DNA of 64,000 nt from Caenimonas sedimenti. Lineage in GTDB: Bacteria; Pseudomonadota; Gammaproteobacteria; Burkholderiales; Burkholderiaceae_C. The position numbers and the translations under genes are program-made. A model generated the notes under the pieces. The model was not told the origin of the DNA. It worked only from the letters and a program-made list of their open reading frames with translations, and did not search any database. The stretch spans positions 1 through 64,000 of the forward strand of contig NZ_VOBQ01000015.1 of assembly GCF_007833165.1 (NCBI RefSeq), in the 5' to 3' direction. Below, in pieces: positions 47,399 to 56,853 of this stretch (its first letter is position 1; each line of letters begins with the position of its first letter).

Positions 47399-48586
47399 AT
47401 GAGCCCGCCGTTGTCCCTGCAGATCCTCATCGCCGGTGGCGGCATCGGCGGCCTTGGCGCGGCCCTGGCCGCATGCCGGGCCGGCTGGGCCGCCTGCCTG
47501 TTCGAGCAGGCGGAGGCCTTCAGCGAGACGGGCGCCGGCATCCAGTTGGGCCCGAATGCCGGCCGGGTTCTCCAAGGCTGGGGACTCGCCGATGCGCTCG
47601 ACCGGGTGGCGAGCCGGCCGGCGCGCATCCGCGTTCGCTCCGGTGTCGATGGCGCGGAACTCGCGGCGTTGCCGCTGGACGATTTTGCGTCCCGCTATGG
47701 CGCACCGTACCGCACGGTCCATCGCGCGGACCTGCATGGCGTGTTGCTGGGGGCGGCACAGGCCGAAGGCGCTGCGCTGAATCCGGCGACGCGCATCGAG
47801 CGCGTGGAGACCGCGGGCGACGTCGTGCGGCTGCATTGCAGCGCGGGCCCGCTGCGGGAAGGCGATGCGCTCGCGGGTGCGGACGGCCTCTGGAGCACCG
47901 TCCGCGCGGCGGTCCACCCGGACGCCGCGCCACGCTTCACCGGCGACCTGGCTTTTCGCGCACTGGCCTTGCAGCAGGACTTGGCGCAGCCTCTGCGCTC
48001 GGACGAAGTCTGCGTCTGGCTCGCGCCCCAACTGCACGTGGTCGCCTATCCGCTACGCGGCCAGCACTGGTTGAACGTGGTCGTGGTCGCTGCGGGTGCC
48101 AAGCCGCAGGCCCTGGCCGGCTGGGACCACGAGGCGGATGCCACCGCGATGCGATCAGCCGTCGCGGGTGCCTGCGCTCCCCTGCGCGCGTTGCTGGACG
48201 CGATGCCGGCCTGGCGCATGTGGCCCGTGCACGAAACCGCACCGCTGCACGGCGCTGACGGAATGGCCAGTGGCCGCATCGCGCTGCTCGGCGATGCCGC
48301 GCATCCCATGCGTCCTTACCTCGCGCAAGGCGCCGGCATGGCGCTGGAGGATGCGGCGGAGCTCGGACGCATGCTGGCGATGGCGCGGGACGCCGGCCTG
48401 CCCGTGGAAACGGCCTTGCGCCGCTACGCGCTGCATCGCTGGGAGCGCTGCGCGAAGGTGCAGGCGCGCTCGCAGCGCAACGGCGTGATCTTCCATGCGA
48501 GCGGGCCGTTGCGGGTGGCCCGCGACGCGGCGATGCGGGTCGCCGGGGGGCGGCTGCTCGACAACCCCTGGCTCTATCGCGGCTAG
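47399..48586 (+). CDS. FAD-dependent aromatic monooxygenase (salicylate hydroxylase-like)
   Basis: The 395-residue class A flavoprotein monooxygenase has the FAD motif ILIAGGGIGGLGAALAACRAG at the N terminus, the DG-type segment GADGLWSTVR, and the second FAD motif GRIALLGDAAHPMRPYLAQGAGMALEDA. Such enzymes hydroxylate phenolic acids with NAD(P)H and oxygen. The substrate is not readable. It is adjacent to, but convergent with, the kynurenine operon, and it follows the PhnD-like gene by 30 bases. Confidence 0.88.
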   Translation: MSPPLSLQILIAGGGIGGLGAALAACRAGWAACLFEQAEAFSETGAGIQLGPNAGRVLQGWGLADALDRVASRPARIRVRSGVDGAELAALPLDDFASRYGAPYRTVHRADLHGVLLGAAQAEGAALNPATRIERVETAGDVVRLHCSAGPLREGDALAGADGLWSTVRAAVHPDAAPRFTGDLAFRALALQQDLAQPLRSDEVCVWLAPQLHVVAYPLRGQHWLNVVVVAAGAKPQALAGWDHEADATAMRSAVAGACAPLRALLDAMPAWRMWPVHETAPLHGADGMASGRIALLGDAAHPMRPYLAQGAGMALEDAAELGRMLAMARDAGLPVETALRRYALHRWERCAKVQARSQRNGVIFHASGPLRVARDAAMRVAGGRLLDNPWLYRG

Positions 48587-48594
48587 CGCTATGG

Positions 48595-48626
48595 CCCGTC
48601 ATTCCCGCGAAGGCGGGAATCCAGGG
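48595..48626. repeat. Dispersed palindromic repeat, CGTCATTCCCGCG family
   Basis: The 30 bases at 48597-48626 are identical to 10540-10569. They lie between the convergent monooxygenase and kynA genes, where the hairpin could end both transcripts. Confidence 0.88.
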
Positions 48627-48650
48627 CGTTCAAGAGAAAGACGGAAGCTC

Positions 48651-48675
48651 TGGGTCCCCGCCTGCGCGGGGACGA
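48651..48675. repeat. GC-rich hairpin repeat
   Basis: GTCCCC and GGGGAC flank GCCTGCGC in a hairpin that belongs to the same class of intergenic repeats. It is 21 bases after the kynA stop on the minus strand. Confidence 0.7.
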
Positions 48676-48695
48676 CGATCTCTGCGTACCAGCGG

Positions 48696-49544
48696 CTAGA
48701 GATCGGTGCGCAGCTTCCAGATCTCCGGAAACAGCACGACATCCAGCATCTTGCGCAGGTAGCTCACGCCGCCGGTTCCACCCGTTCCGCGCTTGAAGCC
48801 GATGACGCGTTCCACCGTCGTCACGTGACGGAAGCGCCAGAGCCGGAAAGCGTCCTCGAGGTCGATCAGTTCCTCGCCGAGCTGGTACAGATCCCAGTGC
48901 TTCTCCGGCTGGCGGTAGACCACCAGCCAGCCTTGTTCCACCGCGTCGCTGGCTTCGTAGGGCTGGGTCCAGTCGCGGGCCGTGTGGCTGGCGGGCATGG
49001 GCAGGCCGCGCCGCGCGAGCAGCCGCAAGGCTTCGTCGTAGAGCGACGGCGCTTCGTAGGCGGCCCGGACCGCGGCCAGCCGTTCGGCGCTGTGCTCGTG
49101 CGGCTTGAGCATCGCGGCGTTCTTGTTGCCGAGGCGGAACTCGATCGAGCGGTACTGCCAGCTCTGGAAGCCGCTCGAACTGGCGAGGTACGGGCGGATC
49201 GCGCTGTATTCCGGTGGCGTCATCGTCGCCAGCACGTCCCAGGCGTGCACCAGCTGTTCCATGATCCGCGAGACCCGCGCGAGCATCTTGAAGGCGGGCT
49301 GCAGCTCGTCGCTGGCCACGTGCGCGATGGCGGCGGACAGCTCGTGCAGCATCAGCTTCATCCAGAGCTCGCTGGTCTGGTGCTGGATGATGAATAGCAT
49401 CTCGTTGTGGTCGGGCGAGAGCGGTTTCTGGGCCTGCAGGATCGCATCGAGCTGCAGGTAGTCGCCGTAGCTCATGGACTGGCTGAAGTCCAGCTTGGCC
49501 TTTTCCTCGTGCACGATGTCGTGCGGTTTCTTGGGTTCGCTCAT
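48696..49544 (-). CDS. kynA: Tryptophan 2,3-dioxygenase
   Basis: KynA is a haem enzyme that opens the indole ring of tryptophan to give N-formylkynurenine. The 282-residue protein shows [34 protein letters not shown] with the active-site histidine, [20 protein letters not shown] and [24 protein letters not shown]. Its ATG overlaps the kynU stop as ATGA. It is the last gene of kynB-kynU-kynA. Confidence 0.97.
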   Translation of the reverse strand: MSEPKKPHDIVHEEKAKLDFSQSMSYGDYLQLDAILQAQKPLSPDHNEMLFIIQHQTSELWMKLMLHELSAAIAHVASDELQPAFKMLARVSRIMEQLVHAWDVLATMTPPEYSAIRPYLASSSGFQSWQYRSIEFRLGNKNAAMLKPHEHSAERLAAVRAAYEAPSLYDEALRLLARRGLPMPASHTARDWTQPYEASDAVEQGWLVVYRQPEKHWDLYQLGEELIDLEDAFRLWRFRHVTTVERVIGFKRGTGGTGGVSYLRKMLDVVLFPEIWKLRTDL

Positions 49545-50803
49545 GTGACCGCCTGCGCTGCGCTGAATTCGGGGCGGCGCCATTCTTCGGACGCCAGCAC
49601 CGCGGCCAGGTGCTCGACGGCATGCCACACGTCCTCGTAGCCGATGTAGAGCGGGGTGAAGCCGAAGCGCAGGATGTCCGGCGGCCCGGCGCGGAAGTCG
49701 CCAATGACGCCGCGCGCGATGAGCGCCTGCATGATCGCGTAGGCCCCTTCCTGCCGCGTGAACCCCACCTGCGAGCCACGCCGGTGGTGTTCTCGCGGGG
49801 TCACGAGCGCGAGGCCGTGCCCAGCGCAACGCTCTTCCGCGAGCAGGATGAAGAGGTCGGTCAGGGCCAGCGACTTGTGGCGCAGCGCCGCCATCCCGCC
49901 GAACGGTTCGGCGGCCGCTACCGTGTCGAGGCCGCATTCCAGTGCCGTCATGCTCAGGATCGGCTGCGTGCCGCACAGGTAACGTGCGATCCCGGCGGCG
50001 GGGCGGTAGTCGGATGTGAACTGGAATGGCGCAGCATGCGACCACCAGCCGGCCAGTGGCTGCCAGAAGCGGTCGGCATGGCGCGGATGGACCCAGGCGA
50101 AGGCCGGCGCGCCGGGGCCGCCGTTCAGGTACTTGTAGCCGCAGCCGATGGCGAAGTCGGCATTGGCGGCCGTGAGGTCCACGAGGACGGCGCCCGCGCT
50201 GTGCGCCAGGTCCCAGACCGTGAGCGCCCCGGCCGCATGCGCCTGCGCGGTGACGGCCGCCATGTCATGCATCGCGCCGGTGCGGTAGTTGACGTGGGTC
50301 AGCATCAGCACGGCGCTGTCGCCGTTCAATGCGGAAGGGATCTCCTCGGCTTCGACCAGGCGCAGCGCGAAGCCGCGCTCGCGGCAGAGCGCCTCGGCGA
50401 TGTAGAGGTCGGTCGGGAAGTTGGTGCGTTCGCTGATGACGACCCGGCGGCTGGGGGCGTCCGCGGCCATGATGGTCAACGCGGCGCTCAGCACCTTGAA
50501 CAGGTTGACCGAGGTGCTGTCGGTCGCCACCACTTCACCCGCGCCCGCGCCGATGAAGGCCGCGATGCGATCGCCCAGGCGCCGCGGCAGCTCGTACCAG
50601 CCGGCGGTGTTCCAGGAGCGGATCAGCCCCTGCCCCCATTCCTCGGCCACAGCGCGCGCGATGCGCTCCGGCGCGGCCTTCGGCAGCGGGCCGAGTGAAT
50701 TGCCGTCGAGATAGATCACGCCTTCGGGCAGCGCGAACTGGTCGCGCAAGGAGCGCAGCGGGTCTTGCGCGTCGCGCGCGCGGCATTCTTGCAAGGTGGT
50801 CAT
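49541..50803 (-). CDS. kynU: Kynureninase
   Basis: KynU is a PLP enzyme that splits kynurenine to anthranilate and alanine. The 420-residue protein has [18 protein letters not shown] near the N terminus, [15 protein letters not shown], and the PLP lysine in [22 protein letters not shown] 50803 overlaps the kynB stop as ATGA. Upstream in-frame extension into kynB is rejected. Confidence 0.97.
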   Translation of the reverse strand: MTTLQECRARDAQDPLRSLRDQFALPEGVIYLDGNSLGPLPKAAPERIARAVAEEWGQGLIRSWNTAGWYELPRRLGDRIAAFIGAGAGEVVATDSTSVNLFKVLSAALTIMAADAPSRRVVISERTNFPTDLYIAEALCRERGFALRLVEAEEIPSALNGDSAVLMLTHVNYRTGAMHDMAAVTAQAHAAGALTVWDLAHSAGAVLVDLTAANADFAIGCGYKYLNGGPGAPAFAWVHPRHADRFWQPLAGWWSHAAPFQFTSDYRPAAGIARYLCGTQPILSMTALECGLDTVAAAEPFGGMAALRHKSLALTDLFILLAEERCAGHGLALVTPREHHRRGSQVGFTRQEGAYAIMQALIARGVIGDFRAGPPDILRFGFTPLYIGYEDVWHAVEHLAAVLASEEWRRPEFSAAQAVT

Positions 50804-51429
50804 GGCAGGCTGCGCAGGATGGCGCGCACCGGGGAGGCGTCGGCCGTCATCAGTTTCAGGGGGAGGGCGATCAGCTCGTAGTCGCCTTCGGGCACGTCGT
50901 CGAGCACGAGGTTCTCCAGCACGCGCAGACCGCGCTGGCGGATCACCTGGTGGCTGTCCAGCGTCTTGCTTTCGGCGGGGTCGATGCTGGCGGTGTCGAT
51001 GCCGACGAGCTGCACGCCCGCATCCGCCAGGCGCGCGATGGTCTCGGGTGCGAACGCGGCCAGCGCAGGATCCCATCGGTCGACCGGCATGTGCTGGTAG
51101 GTGCGCACCAGCACGCGCGGCGGCAGCCCGGTGGCGGCGTGGGCGATGTGCTCCCACTGCACCAGCGGATGCACGCCGATCGCGTGGATCACGCGGCAGG
51201 GGCCGAGGTAGGGGGTGAGGTCCAGCTGACCGATGGTTTGCCCGGCGGGGTCATAGTGAAGCGGGGCGTCGGCATGCGCGCCGACGTGCGGCGACAGCGT
51301 CAGCGTGCTGACGTTGACCGGGCAGCCGGGGCCGATCGAAGCGGCCCAGGCCTGCCGGTAGGCCGTGTCGCCCGGAAAGACCGGCGAGCCCGCCGCCACG
51401 GGCGGTGAAATGTCCCAGATGCGCTGCAT
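50800..51429 (-). CDS. kynB: Kynurenine formamidase (cyclase family)
   Basis: KynB hydrolyses N-formylkynurenine to kynurenine and formate. The 209-residue protein has the metal-binding [13 protein letters not shown] near residue 48 and [20 protein letters not shown], and matches the usual KynB length. The start [11 protein letters not shown] at 51429 is typical. It is first in the operon; the formate made here can be used by the formate dehydrogenase at the left end of the window. Confidence 0.96.
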   Translation of the reverse strand: MQRIWDISPPVAAGSPVFPGDTAYRQAWAASIGPGCPVNVSTLTLSPHVGAHADAPLHYDPAGQTIGQLDLTPYLGPCRVIHAIGVHPLVQWEHIAHAATGLPPRVLVRTYQHMPVDRWDPALAAFAPETIARLADAGVQLVGIDTASIDPAESKTLDSHQVIRQRGLRVLENLVLDDVPEGDYELIALPLKLMTADASPVRAILRSLP

Positions 51430-51587
51430 GCGGCGGAGTTTGCGCCGCGCGCAAAACGCGTGGTGTCGGTTAATGCCAACAGGCCAGGAAAAATGTTCAG
51501 GCCTCAACGATCGGCTGGTTTCCCGGCATCCCCCGGATGGGGGAACGGCGCGTCAACCTTGTGGTGGCGCGGGGCGTTGCGGAATCA

Positions 51588-51603
51588 CTGTATTTCAATA
51601 CAG
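51588..51603. promoter_or_regulatory. LexA (SOS) box upstream of 132-aa gene
   Basis: CTGTATTTCAATACAG fits the CTGT-N8-ACAG LexA consensus exactly, with flanking A and T extending the inverted repeat to ACTGTATT-N2-AATACAGT. It ends 22 bases before the gene's ATG and 11 before the AGGAGG site. Confidence 0.75.
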
Positions 51604-51625
51604 TCACCATCCACAGGAGGAAATC

Positions 51626-52024
51626 ATGGAACTGCAGATCGCACGCCAGATTCTCGACACGCTGGCGCAAGGCATCCACCCCGTCACCGGCGAGGCGATG
51701 CCGGAAGACAGCCCCTACAACGCGCCGCCGGTCATCCGGGCCCTGCACACCGTCGCGCGGGCGCTGGAGGGCGGCGCGGCCGCCCCGGTCCCCGCCCCGG
51801 CCAAGACCACTCGCGCGGCGCCGGCCAATGCGGGCAAGGCCTGGTCGGCGGAAGACGATGCGGTGCTGGAAACCGGTTTCGACGCCGGTACCGACCTGAA
51901 GCAGCTGGCCGAGACGCTGGCGCGCACACGCTTCGGCGTCGAACAGCGCCTCATCAAGCTGGGCAAGATGCCGTCGCCGGCGGGCGGCGGCCGCTTCGGC
52001 AACGGCGCCGCGCACGCGAGCTGA
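51626..52024 (+). CDS. Small protein with C-terminal SANT/HTH-like motif, probably SOS-inducible
   Basis: The 132-residue protein has an N-terminal helical part (LQIARQILDTLAQGIHPVTGEAMPEDSPYNAPPVIRALHTVARALE), an Ala/Pro linker (about 50-70) and a C-terminal part (KAWSAEDDAVLETGFDAGTDLKQLAETLARTRFGVEQRLIKLGKM) that reads like a SANT/Myb-type helix-turn-helix. Similar small proteins occur in betaproteobacteria as hypotheticals. The start follows a strong AGGAGG. A LexA box just upstream suggests induction by DNA damage. It is convergent with argF, 6 bases away. Nucleic-acid binding is inference. Confidence 0.8.
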   Translation: MELQIARQILDTLAQGIHPVTGEAMPEDSPYNAPPVIRALHTVARALEGGAAAPVPAPAKTTRAAPANAGKAWSAEDDAVLETGFDAGTDLKQLAETLARTRFGVEQRLIKLGKMPSPAGGGRFGNGAAHAS

Positions 52025-52030
52025 CGAAAA

Positions 52031-52960
52031 TCAGTCGACGCGCCCTAGCAGAAGGAACTCCATGAGCGCCTTCTGCGCGTGCAGGCGGTTCTCGGCCTCG
52101 TCCCACACCACCGATTGCGGGCCGTCGATGACGTCGGCCTCCACTTCCTCACCGCGGTGCGCGGGCAGGCAGTGCATGAAGAGCGCGTCGGGCTTGGCCA
52201 CGCGCATCATCTCGGTGTCCACGCACCAGTCGGCGAAGGCCTTGCGACGCTCTTCGTTCTCGGCCTCGAAGCCCATGCTGGTCCAGACGTCCGTGGTCAC
52301 GAGGTCGGCGCCGCGGCAGGCTTCCATCGGGTCCTTGAACACGCGGTAGCTGTCGTTGCTGCGGATGCCGGCGACCGCCTGGTCCACCTCGTAGCCGCTG
52401 GGCGTGCTCACGTGCACCGTGAAGCCCAGCAGCTCCGCCGCCTGCAGCCAGGTGTTGGCCATGTTGTTGCCGTCGCCGACCCAGGCGACGACGCGGCCCG
52501 ACATCGAACCGCGGTGCTCGATGTAGGTGAAGATGTCCGCCAGGATCTGGCAGGGGTGGAACTCGTTCGTGAGCCCGTTGATCACCGGCACGCGCGAATG
52601 CTCGGCGAACTTCTCGATCTTGTCCTGGCCGTAGGTGCGGATCATCACCAGGTCGACCATGCGGCTGATCACCTTGGCGCTGTCCTCGATCGGCTCGGCG
52701 CGCCCGAGCTGGCTGTCACCGGTGGTCAGGTGCACCACCGAGCCGCCCATCTGGTACATCCCGGCCTCGAAACTCACGCGCGTGCGGGTCGAGGCCTTTT
52801 CGAAGATCATCGCCAGCGTGCGGTCCGCGAGCGGGTGGTACTTCTCGTAGTTCTTGAACTTCTTCTTGATGACGGCGGCGCGCTGCAGCACCCAGGAGAG
52901 CTCCTCGGCGCTCAGGTCGCTGAATTGCAGGAAATGGCGGATCGGTTTCGTCATCGTCAT
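52031..52960 (-). CDS. argF: Ornithine carbamoyltransferase
   Basis: ArgF joins carbamoyl phosphate and ornithine to citrulline. The 309-residue protein has the carbamoyl-phosphate loop EKASTRTRVSFEAG near residue 53, HPCQILADIFT, and the ornithine-site HCLPAHRGEEV. ATG 52960 overlaps the argD stop (TGATG) and is preferred to GTG 52963 one codon upstream. Confidence 0.97.
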   Translation of the reverse strand: MTMTKPIRHFLQFSDLSAEELSWVLQRAAVIKKKFKNYEKYHPLADRTLAMIFEKASTRTRVSFEAGMYQMGGSVVHLTTGDSQLGRAEPIEDSAKVISRMVDLVMIRTYGQDKIEKFAEHSRVPVINGLTNEFHPCQILADIFTYIEHRGSMSGRVVAWVGDGNNMANTWLQAAELLGFTVHVSTPSGYEVDQAVAGIRSNDSYRVFKDPMEACRGADLVTTDVWTSMGFEAENEERRKAFADWCVDTEMMRVAKPDALFMHCLPAHRGEEVEADVIDGPQSVVWDEAENRLHAQKALMEFLLLGRVD

Positions 52961-54153
52961 CACGAGGACAGGAAGTCGCGCACCAGCGGCGCGAGGATGC
53001 CGACCACTTCGCTGGCCTCAGCCTCGGTCATGATCAGCGGCGGCAGCAGGCGCACGACGTTGTCGGCGGTCACGCTGATCAGCAGGCCGGCATCCGCCGC
53101 GCGCTGCGTCAGCACGCCGCAGGGCTTGGCGAGTTCCATGCCGATCATCAGGCCCTGGCCGCGGATTTCCACGACGCCTTTGAGGCCGCCGAGTTCGCGC
53201 GCCAATGCACCCTTCAGGTGGGCGCCGACACGCGATGCGTTGTCCAGCAGCCCATCCTCTTCCATGATGCGCAGCGTCTCCACGCCGGCCCGCATGGCCA
53301 GCGGATTGCCGCCGAAGGTGGTGCCATGGTTGCCTGGCTGGAAGATGTGGGCGGCCTTGGGGCCGGCGACCACGGCGGCGATCGGCACGCCCGAGCCCAG
53401 GCCCTTGGCCAGCGGCATCACGTCCGGCACGATGCCGGCCCACTGGTGCGCGAACCACTTGCCGGTGCGGCCCATGCCGCACTGCACCTCGTCGATCATC
53501 AACAGCCAGTTCTTCATGTCGCACAGCTCGCGCACCTTCTGCAGGTAGTCGGCCCGCATCGGGTTGATGCCGCCTTCGCCCTGGATGGTCTCGAAGAACA
53601 CGGCCACCACGTTCTTGTTGCCGTCCGTCGCGGCGCGCAGCGCGTCGATGTCGTTCAGCGGCACGCGGATGAAGCCTTCGACCAGCGGGCCGAATCCCTT
53701 CTGCACCTTGTCGTTGCCGGTGGCCGAGAGCGTGGCGATGCTGCGGCCATGGAAGGCCTTCTCGTAGACGACGATCTCCGGGCGCTCGATGCCGCGGTCG
53801 TGGCCGAACTTGCGGGCCAGCTTGATGGCCGCCTCGTTGGCCTCGAGTCCGGTGGAGCCGAAGAACACGTTGGTCATGCCGGACAACTCCACCAGCTTGG
53901 CCGCCAGCTTCTCCTGGTTGGGCACGTGGTAGTAGTTGCAGCTGTGGATGATCTTGGCCACCTGGTCCTGCAGCGCAGGCACCAGTTTGGGGTGGTTGTG
54001 CCCCAGTGTGTTCACGGCGATGCCGGCCAGCGCGTCGAGGTAGCGCTTGCCGTTCACGTCCCAGACGTGCACGCCCTGACCGTGCGACAGGGCGATCGGC
54101 AGCCGCCCGTAGGTGTTCATGGTGTGGGGCGAGGACGCCTCGAGGTGTGCCAT
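52960..54153 (-). CDS. argD: Acetylornithine aminotransferase
   Basis: ArgD is a PLP aminotransferase of arginine synthesis that may also act on succinyldiaminopimelate. The 397-residue protein shows FFGSTGLEANEAAIKLARK, ETIQGEGGINPM, DEVQCGMGRTGKWFAHQ and the PLP lysine in LAKGLGSGVPIAA. ATG 54153 is preceded by AAGGA with suitable spacing; an in-frame GTG at 54171 is less likely. It is translationally coupled to argF. Confidence 0.96.
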   Translation of the reverse strand: MAHLEASSPHTMNTYGRLPIALSHGQGVHVWDVNGKRYLDALAGIAVNTLGHNHPKLVPALQDQVAKIIHSCNYYHVPNQEKLAAKLVELSGMTNVFFGSTGLEANEAAIKLARKFGHDRGIERPEIVVYEKAFHGRSIATLSATGNDKVQKGFGPLVEGFIRVPLNDIDALRAATDGNKNVVAVFFETIQGEGGINPMRADYLQKVRELCDMKNWLLMIDEVQCGMGRTGKWFAHQWAGIVPDVMPLAKGLGSGVPIAAVVAGPKAAHIFQPGNHGTTFGGNPLAMRAGVETLRIMEEDGLLDNASRVGAHLKGALARELGGLKGVVEIRGQGLMIGMELAKPCGVLTQRAADAGLLISVTADNVVRLLPPLIMTEAEASEVVGILAPLVRDFLSS

Positions 54154-54391
54154 CACTGCAATCCTTGTCACGCAAAAGAAAGCGGCTCAACGAAAGCGGG
54201 GTCCCCACAAGCTTCGCTTCGTGGGTTGCCGGTGTGAGCCGTTGGAACGCGATTTTAGGCACACGCCTCGTGTGCCTTGGTTGAGAATTCCGCATCACAG
54301 CAATGCTTGGGCCGCGCAGCCTGGCGAGGCCGCCGTTGCCCGGAAGATTAGAATACTTGTGCGGCGCAGCATGGCCGCCCCGCACCAGCCC

Positions 54392-54712
54392 ATGGCCTCC
54401 AGCAACCCCAAAGAAGTGTTCATCCAGGGCATCACCCAGGATGGCCGTGCCTTCCGTCCGAGCGACTGGGCGGAGCGGTTGGCCGGGGTCATGAGCCCTT
54501 TCCGCCCGGGAGGTGCCCAGCCTGGCAGCCACCTCAGCTATTCGCCATGGTGCGTCCCGACGGTGATCGATGGCGTCAAATGCGTGATCGCCAATCGCGA
54601 CCTGCGCGATCACGATCCCATGGCCTGGGACTTCGTCATCAACTTCGCCAAGGACAACAACCTGCATGTGAGTGAAGGTTCGTTCGTCCCTCCGCCAAAG
54701 CAGGAAAAGTAG
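54392..54712 (+). CDS. DUF3579-family protein
   Basis: The 106-residue protein matches DUF3579: FIQGITQDGRAFRPSDWAERLAGVM, YSPWCVPTVIDGVKCVIANRDL and MAWDFVINFAKDNNLHV. The function is unknown. In many betaproteobacteria it lies near arginine genes, as here. A TAGAAT -10 box at 54349 would put the transcript start close to 54361, which favours ATG 54392 over the in-frame ATG at 54371. A terminator follows. Confidence 0.85.
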   Translation: MASSNPKEVFIQGITQDGRAFRPSDWAERLAGVMSPFRPGGAQPGSHLSYSPWCVPTVIDGVKCVIANRDLRDHDPMAWDFVINFAKDNNLHVSEGSFVPPPKQEK

Positions 54713-54719
54713 TCCGGCA

Positions 54720-54759
54720 AAAGCAAAAAAGCCGTCGTGAGACGGCTTTTTTGCTTTTG
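54720..54759. terminator. Bidirectional rho-independent terminator between DUF3579 gene and rpsT
   Basis: GCAAAAAAGCCGTC-GTGA-GACGGCTTTTTTGC is a perfect hairpin with A and T tracts on both sides, serving the converging transcripts. Confidence 0.9.
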
Positions 54760-54826
54760 CTGGCAGCGCACCCGTTTCAAACGGCGCAAGCGCGGGGCTT
54801 GCGGGCTGGGCTTGACCGGTGGAGGG

Positions 54827-55129
54827 TCAGGCGGTGGCGGTCGCCAGGGCTTTCACCTTGGCGGCCAGGCGGCTCTTGTCGCGAGCGGCCTTGTTCTTGT
54901 GGAAGATCTGCTTGTCGGCGACCGTGTCCACGATGGATTGGGCCTTGGCGAAGAGTTCGGTCGCCTTGGCCTTGTCACCGGCGGCGACGGCCTTCTCGAC
55001 GTTCTTCACCGCGGTGCGGTATTTGGAGCGCAGGGAGGTGTTGGCTGCATTCAGCTTCACATCCTGGCGAGCGCGTTTGCGGCCCGACGCCAGGCGCGGG
55101 TTCTTTTTCTTGGGTTTTCCAGAGGCCAT
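54827..55129 (-). CDS. rpsT: 30S ribosomal protein S20
   Basis: S20 is a basic helical protein that binds 16S rRNA. The 100-residue protein starts [21 protein letters not shown] and ends in the usual Ala/Lys helices ([22 protein letters not shown]). ATG 55129 gives the conserved start; the very long in-frame extension upstream overlaps murJ on the opposite strand and is rejected. It is divergent from murJ. Confidence 0.96.
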   Translation of the reverse strand: MASGKPKKKNPRLASGRKRARQDVKLNAANTSLRSKYRTAVKNVEKAVAAGDKAKATELFAKAQSIVDTVADKQIFHKNKAARDKSRLAAKVKALATATA

Positions 55130-55216
55130 AAAATTTAATCCTAGGTGTTCGAGGATGTTGCCAGCAAAGCCCGCGATTATAACCCTGGACGCGAGCAGGC
55201 GCTTACACTGGCGCCG

Positions 55217-56797
55217 GTGAGCCTTTTCAAAGCCGCTAGTACCGTCTCCCTGCTGACCCTGGCCTCCCGCGTGACCGGGCTGGTGCGCGACCTCCTCATG
55301 GCGGCCGCCTTCGGCGCCACCGCCATGACGGACGCCTTCAACGTCGCCTTCCGGATTCCCAACCTGTTCCGCCGGCTGTTCGGCGAGGGCGCCTTCAGCC
55401 AGGCCTTCGTCCCCGCCCTGGCCCACAGCCGGGAGCAGGATGGCGAGGAGGCCACCAAACGCATGATCGACAGCGTGGCGACGATTCTCGCCTGGACGCT
55501 GTTGTTCACCTGTGCGCTCGGCGTGGTCGGGGCGCCGGTGCTGGTCTGGATGCTGGCGAGCGGCTTCCAGAAAGACCCCCGGGGCTTCGAGGCGGCCGTG
55601 CTGATGACCCGCTGGATGTTCCCCTACATCGGCTTCATGTCGATGGTGGCGCTCGCCGCCGGCATCCTCAACACCTGGAAGCAGTTCGCCGTGCCGGCGG
55701 TGACGCCGGTGCTGTTGAACGTCTGCATGATCCTGGCCGCCTGGCTGGGTGCGCCCTGGTTCGCGTCGCTGGGGATCGAGCCGATCTACGCGATGGCGGG
55801 CGGGGTCATGGCCGGCGGCTTGCTGCAACTGCTGGTGCAGATCCCCGCGTTGCGGCGGCTGGGCCTGCTGCCGCGGATCGCGCTGGGCTGGGCCGGCATC
55901 CGGGCCGCCTGGCAAGACCCGGCCATGCGCAGCGTCGCCAGGACGATGGCGCCCGCGCTGCTGGGCGTCGGCGTCGCGCAGATCTCCTTGCTCATCAACA
56001 CCCAGATTGCCTCCTGGCTGGCGCCCGGCAGCGTGACGTGGCTGGGCTACGCCGATCGGCTGATGGAGTTCCCGACCGCGATGCTGGGCGTGGCCCTGGG
56101 AGTGGTGCTGATGCCGCAGCTGGCCTCGGCGCGCGCGAGCAACGATCCAGAGCGCTATTCCGCGATGCTGGACTGGGGCCTGCGGCTGGTCGTGCTGCTG
56201 GCCGTGCCCAGCGCCGCCGCCTTGCTGCTGTTCGCCCAGCCGCTGGTCGCCACCTTGTTCCACTACGGCGCGTTCAAGGACAGCGATGTCGCGCAAGTCT
56301 CGCTCGCACTCGGCGGCTATGGCGTGGGCTTGCTGGGGCTCGTGGCCATCAAGGTCCTGGCGCCCGGCTTCTACGCGAGCCGTGACATGCGCACGCCGGT
56401 GCGCATCGCGATCGTGGTGCTCGTCATCACGCAACTGTTGAACATCGCGCTGGTGCCGTTCTTCCTGGCGCGGGGCTCGGGCCACGCCGGCCTCGCCCTG
56501 TCCATCGGCATGGGCGCCCTGATCAACGCCGGCTGGTTGCTGGTGGGCCTGATTCGCGCGGGCATCTTCAAGCCCTCGCCGGGCTGGGGCATGTTCACCC
56601 TGCAGGTCTTCGCCGCGACCGCGCTGCTGGCGGTGTTCCTCATGTGGGGAGCCAACGAATTCCCCTGGCTCGCATGGCGCAGCGACGCCTGGAAGCGCGC
56701 CGGTGCGATGGCGGCGATGCTGGCGGCATCGGGCGTCATCTACTTCGTGGCTCTCTGGGCCGCGGGGCTGAAGCTGCGGCAGTTTGTCACGCGTTGA
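55217..56797 (+). CDS. murJ: Lipid II flippase MurJ
   Basis: MurJ moves lipid II across the inner membrane for peptidoglycan synthesis. The 526-residue polytopic protein starts [23 protein letters not shown] with GTG 55217 and has [34 protein letters not shown], which carries the conserved arginines. About 14 hydrophobic segments follow. A longer frame from 55145 adds residues without similarity. Confidence 0.95.
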   Translation: MSLFKAASTVSLLTLASRVTGLVRDLLMAAAFGATAMTDAFNVAFRIPNLFRRLFGEGAFSQAFVPALAHSREQDGEEATKRMIDSVATILAWTLLFTCALGVVGAPVLVWMLASGFQKDPRGFEAAVLMTRWMFPYIGFMSMVALAAGILNTWKQFAVPAVTPVLLNVCMILAAWLGAPWFASLGIEPIYAMAGGVMAGGLLQLLVQIPALRRLGLLPRIALGWAGIRAAWQDPAMRSVARTMAPALLGVGVAQISLLINTQIASWLAPGSVTWLGYADRLMEFPTAMLGVALGVVLMPQLASARASNDPERYSAMLDWGLRLVVLLAVPSAAALLLFAQPLVATLFHYGAFKDSDVAQVSLALGGYGVGLLGLVAIKVLAPGFYASRDMRTPVRIAIVVLVITQLLNIALVPFFLARGSGHAGLALSIGMGALINAGWLLVGLIRAGIFKPSPGWGMFTLQVFAATALLAVFLMWGANEFPWLAWRSDAWKRAGAMAAMLAASGVIYFVALWAAGLKLRQFVTR

Positions 56798-56853
56798 TGA
56801 AGTTGCGGCACCGGAGCTTGACGGGGCCCAGCCCGTCCATTACAAAGAATGGC

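Noticed and set aside
55145..55216. Earlier start for murJ
   Set aside because: The extra 24 residues have no membrane or family features and overlap the divergent rpsT promoter region.
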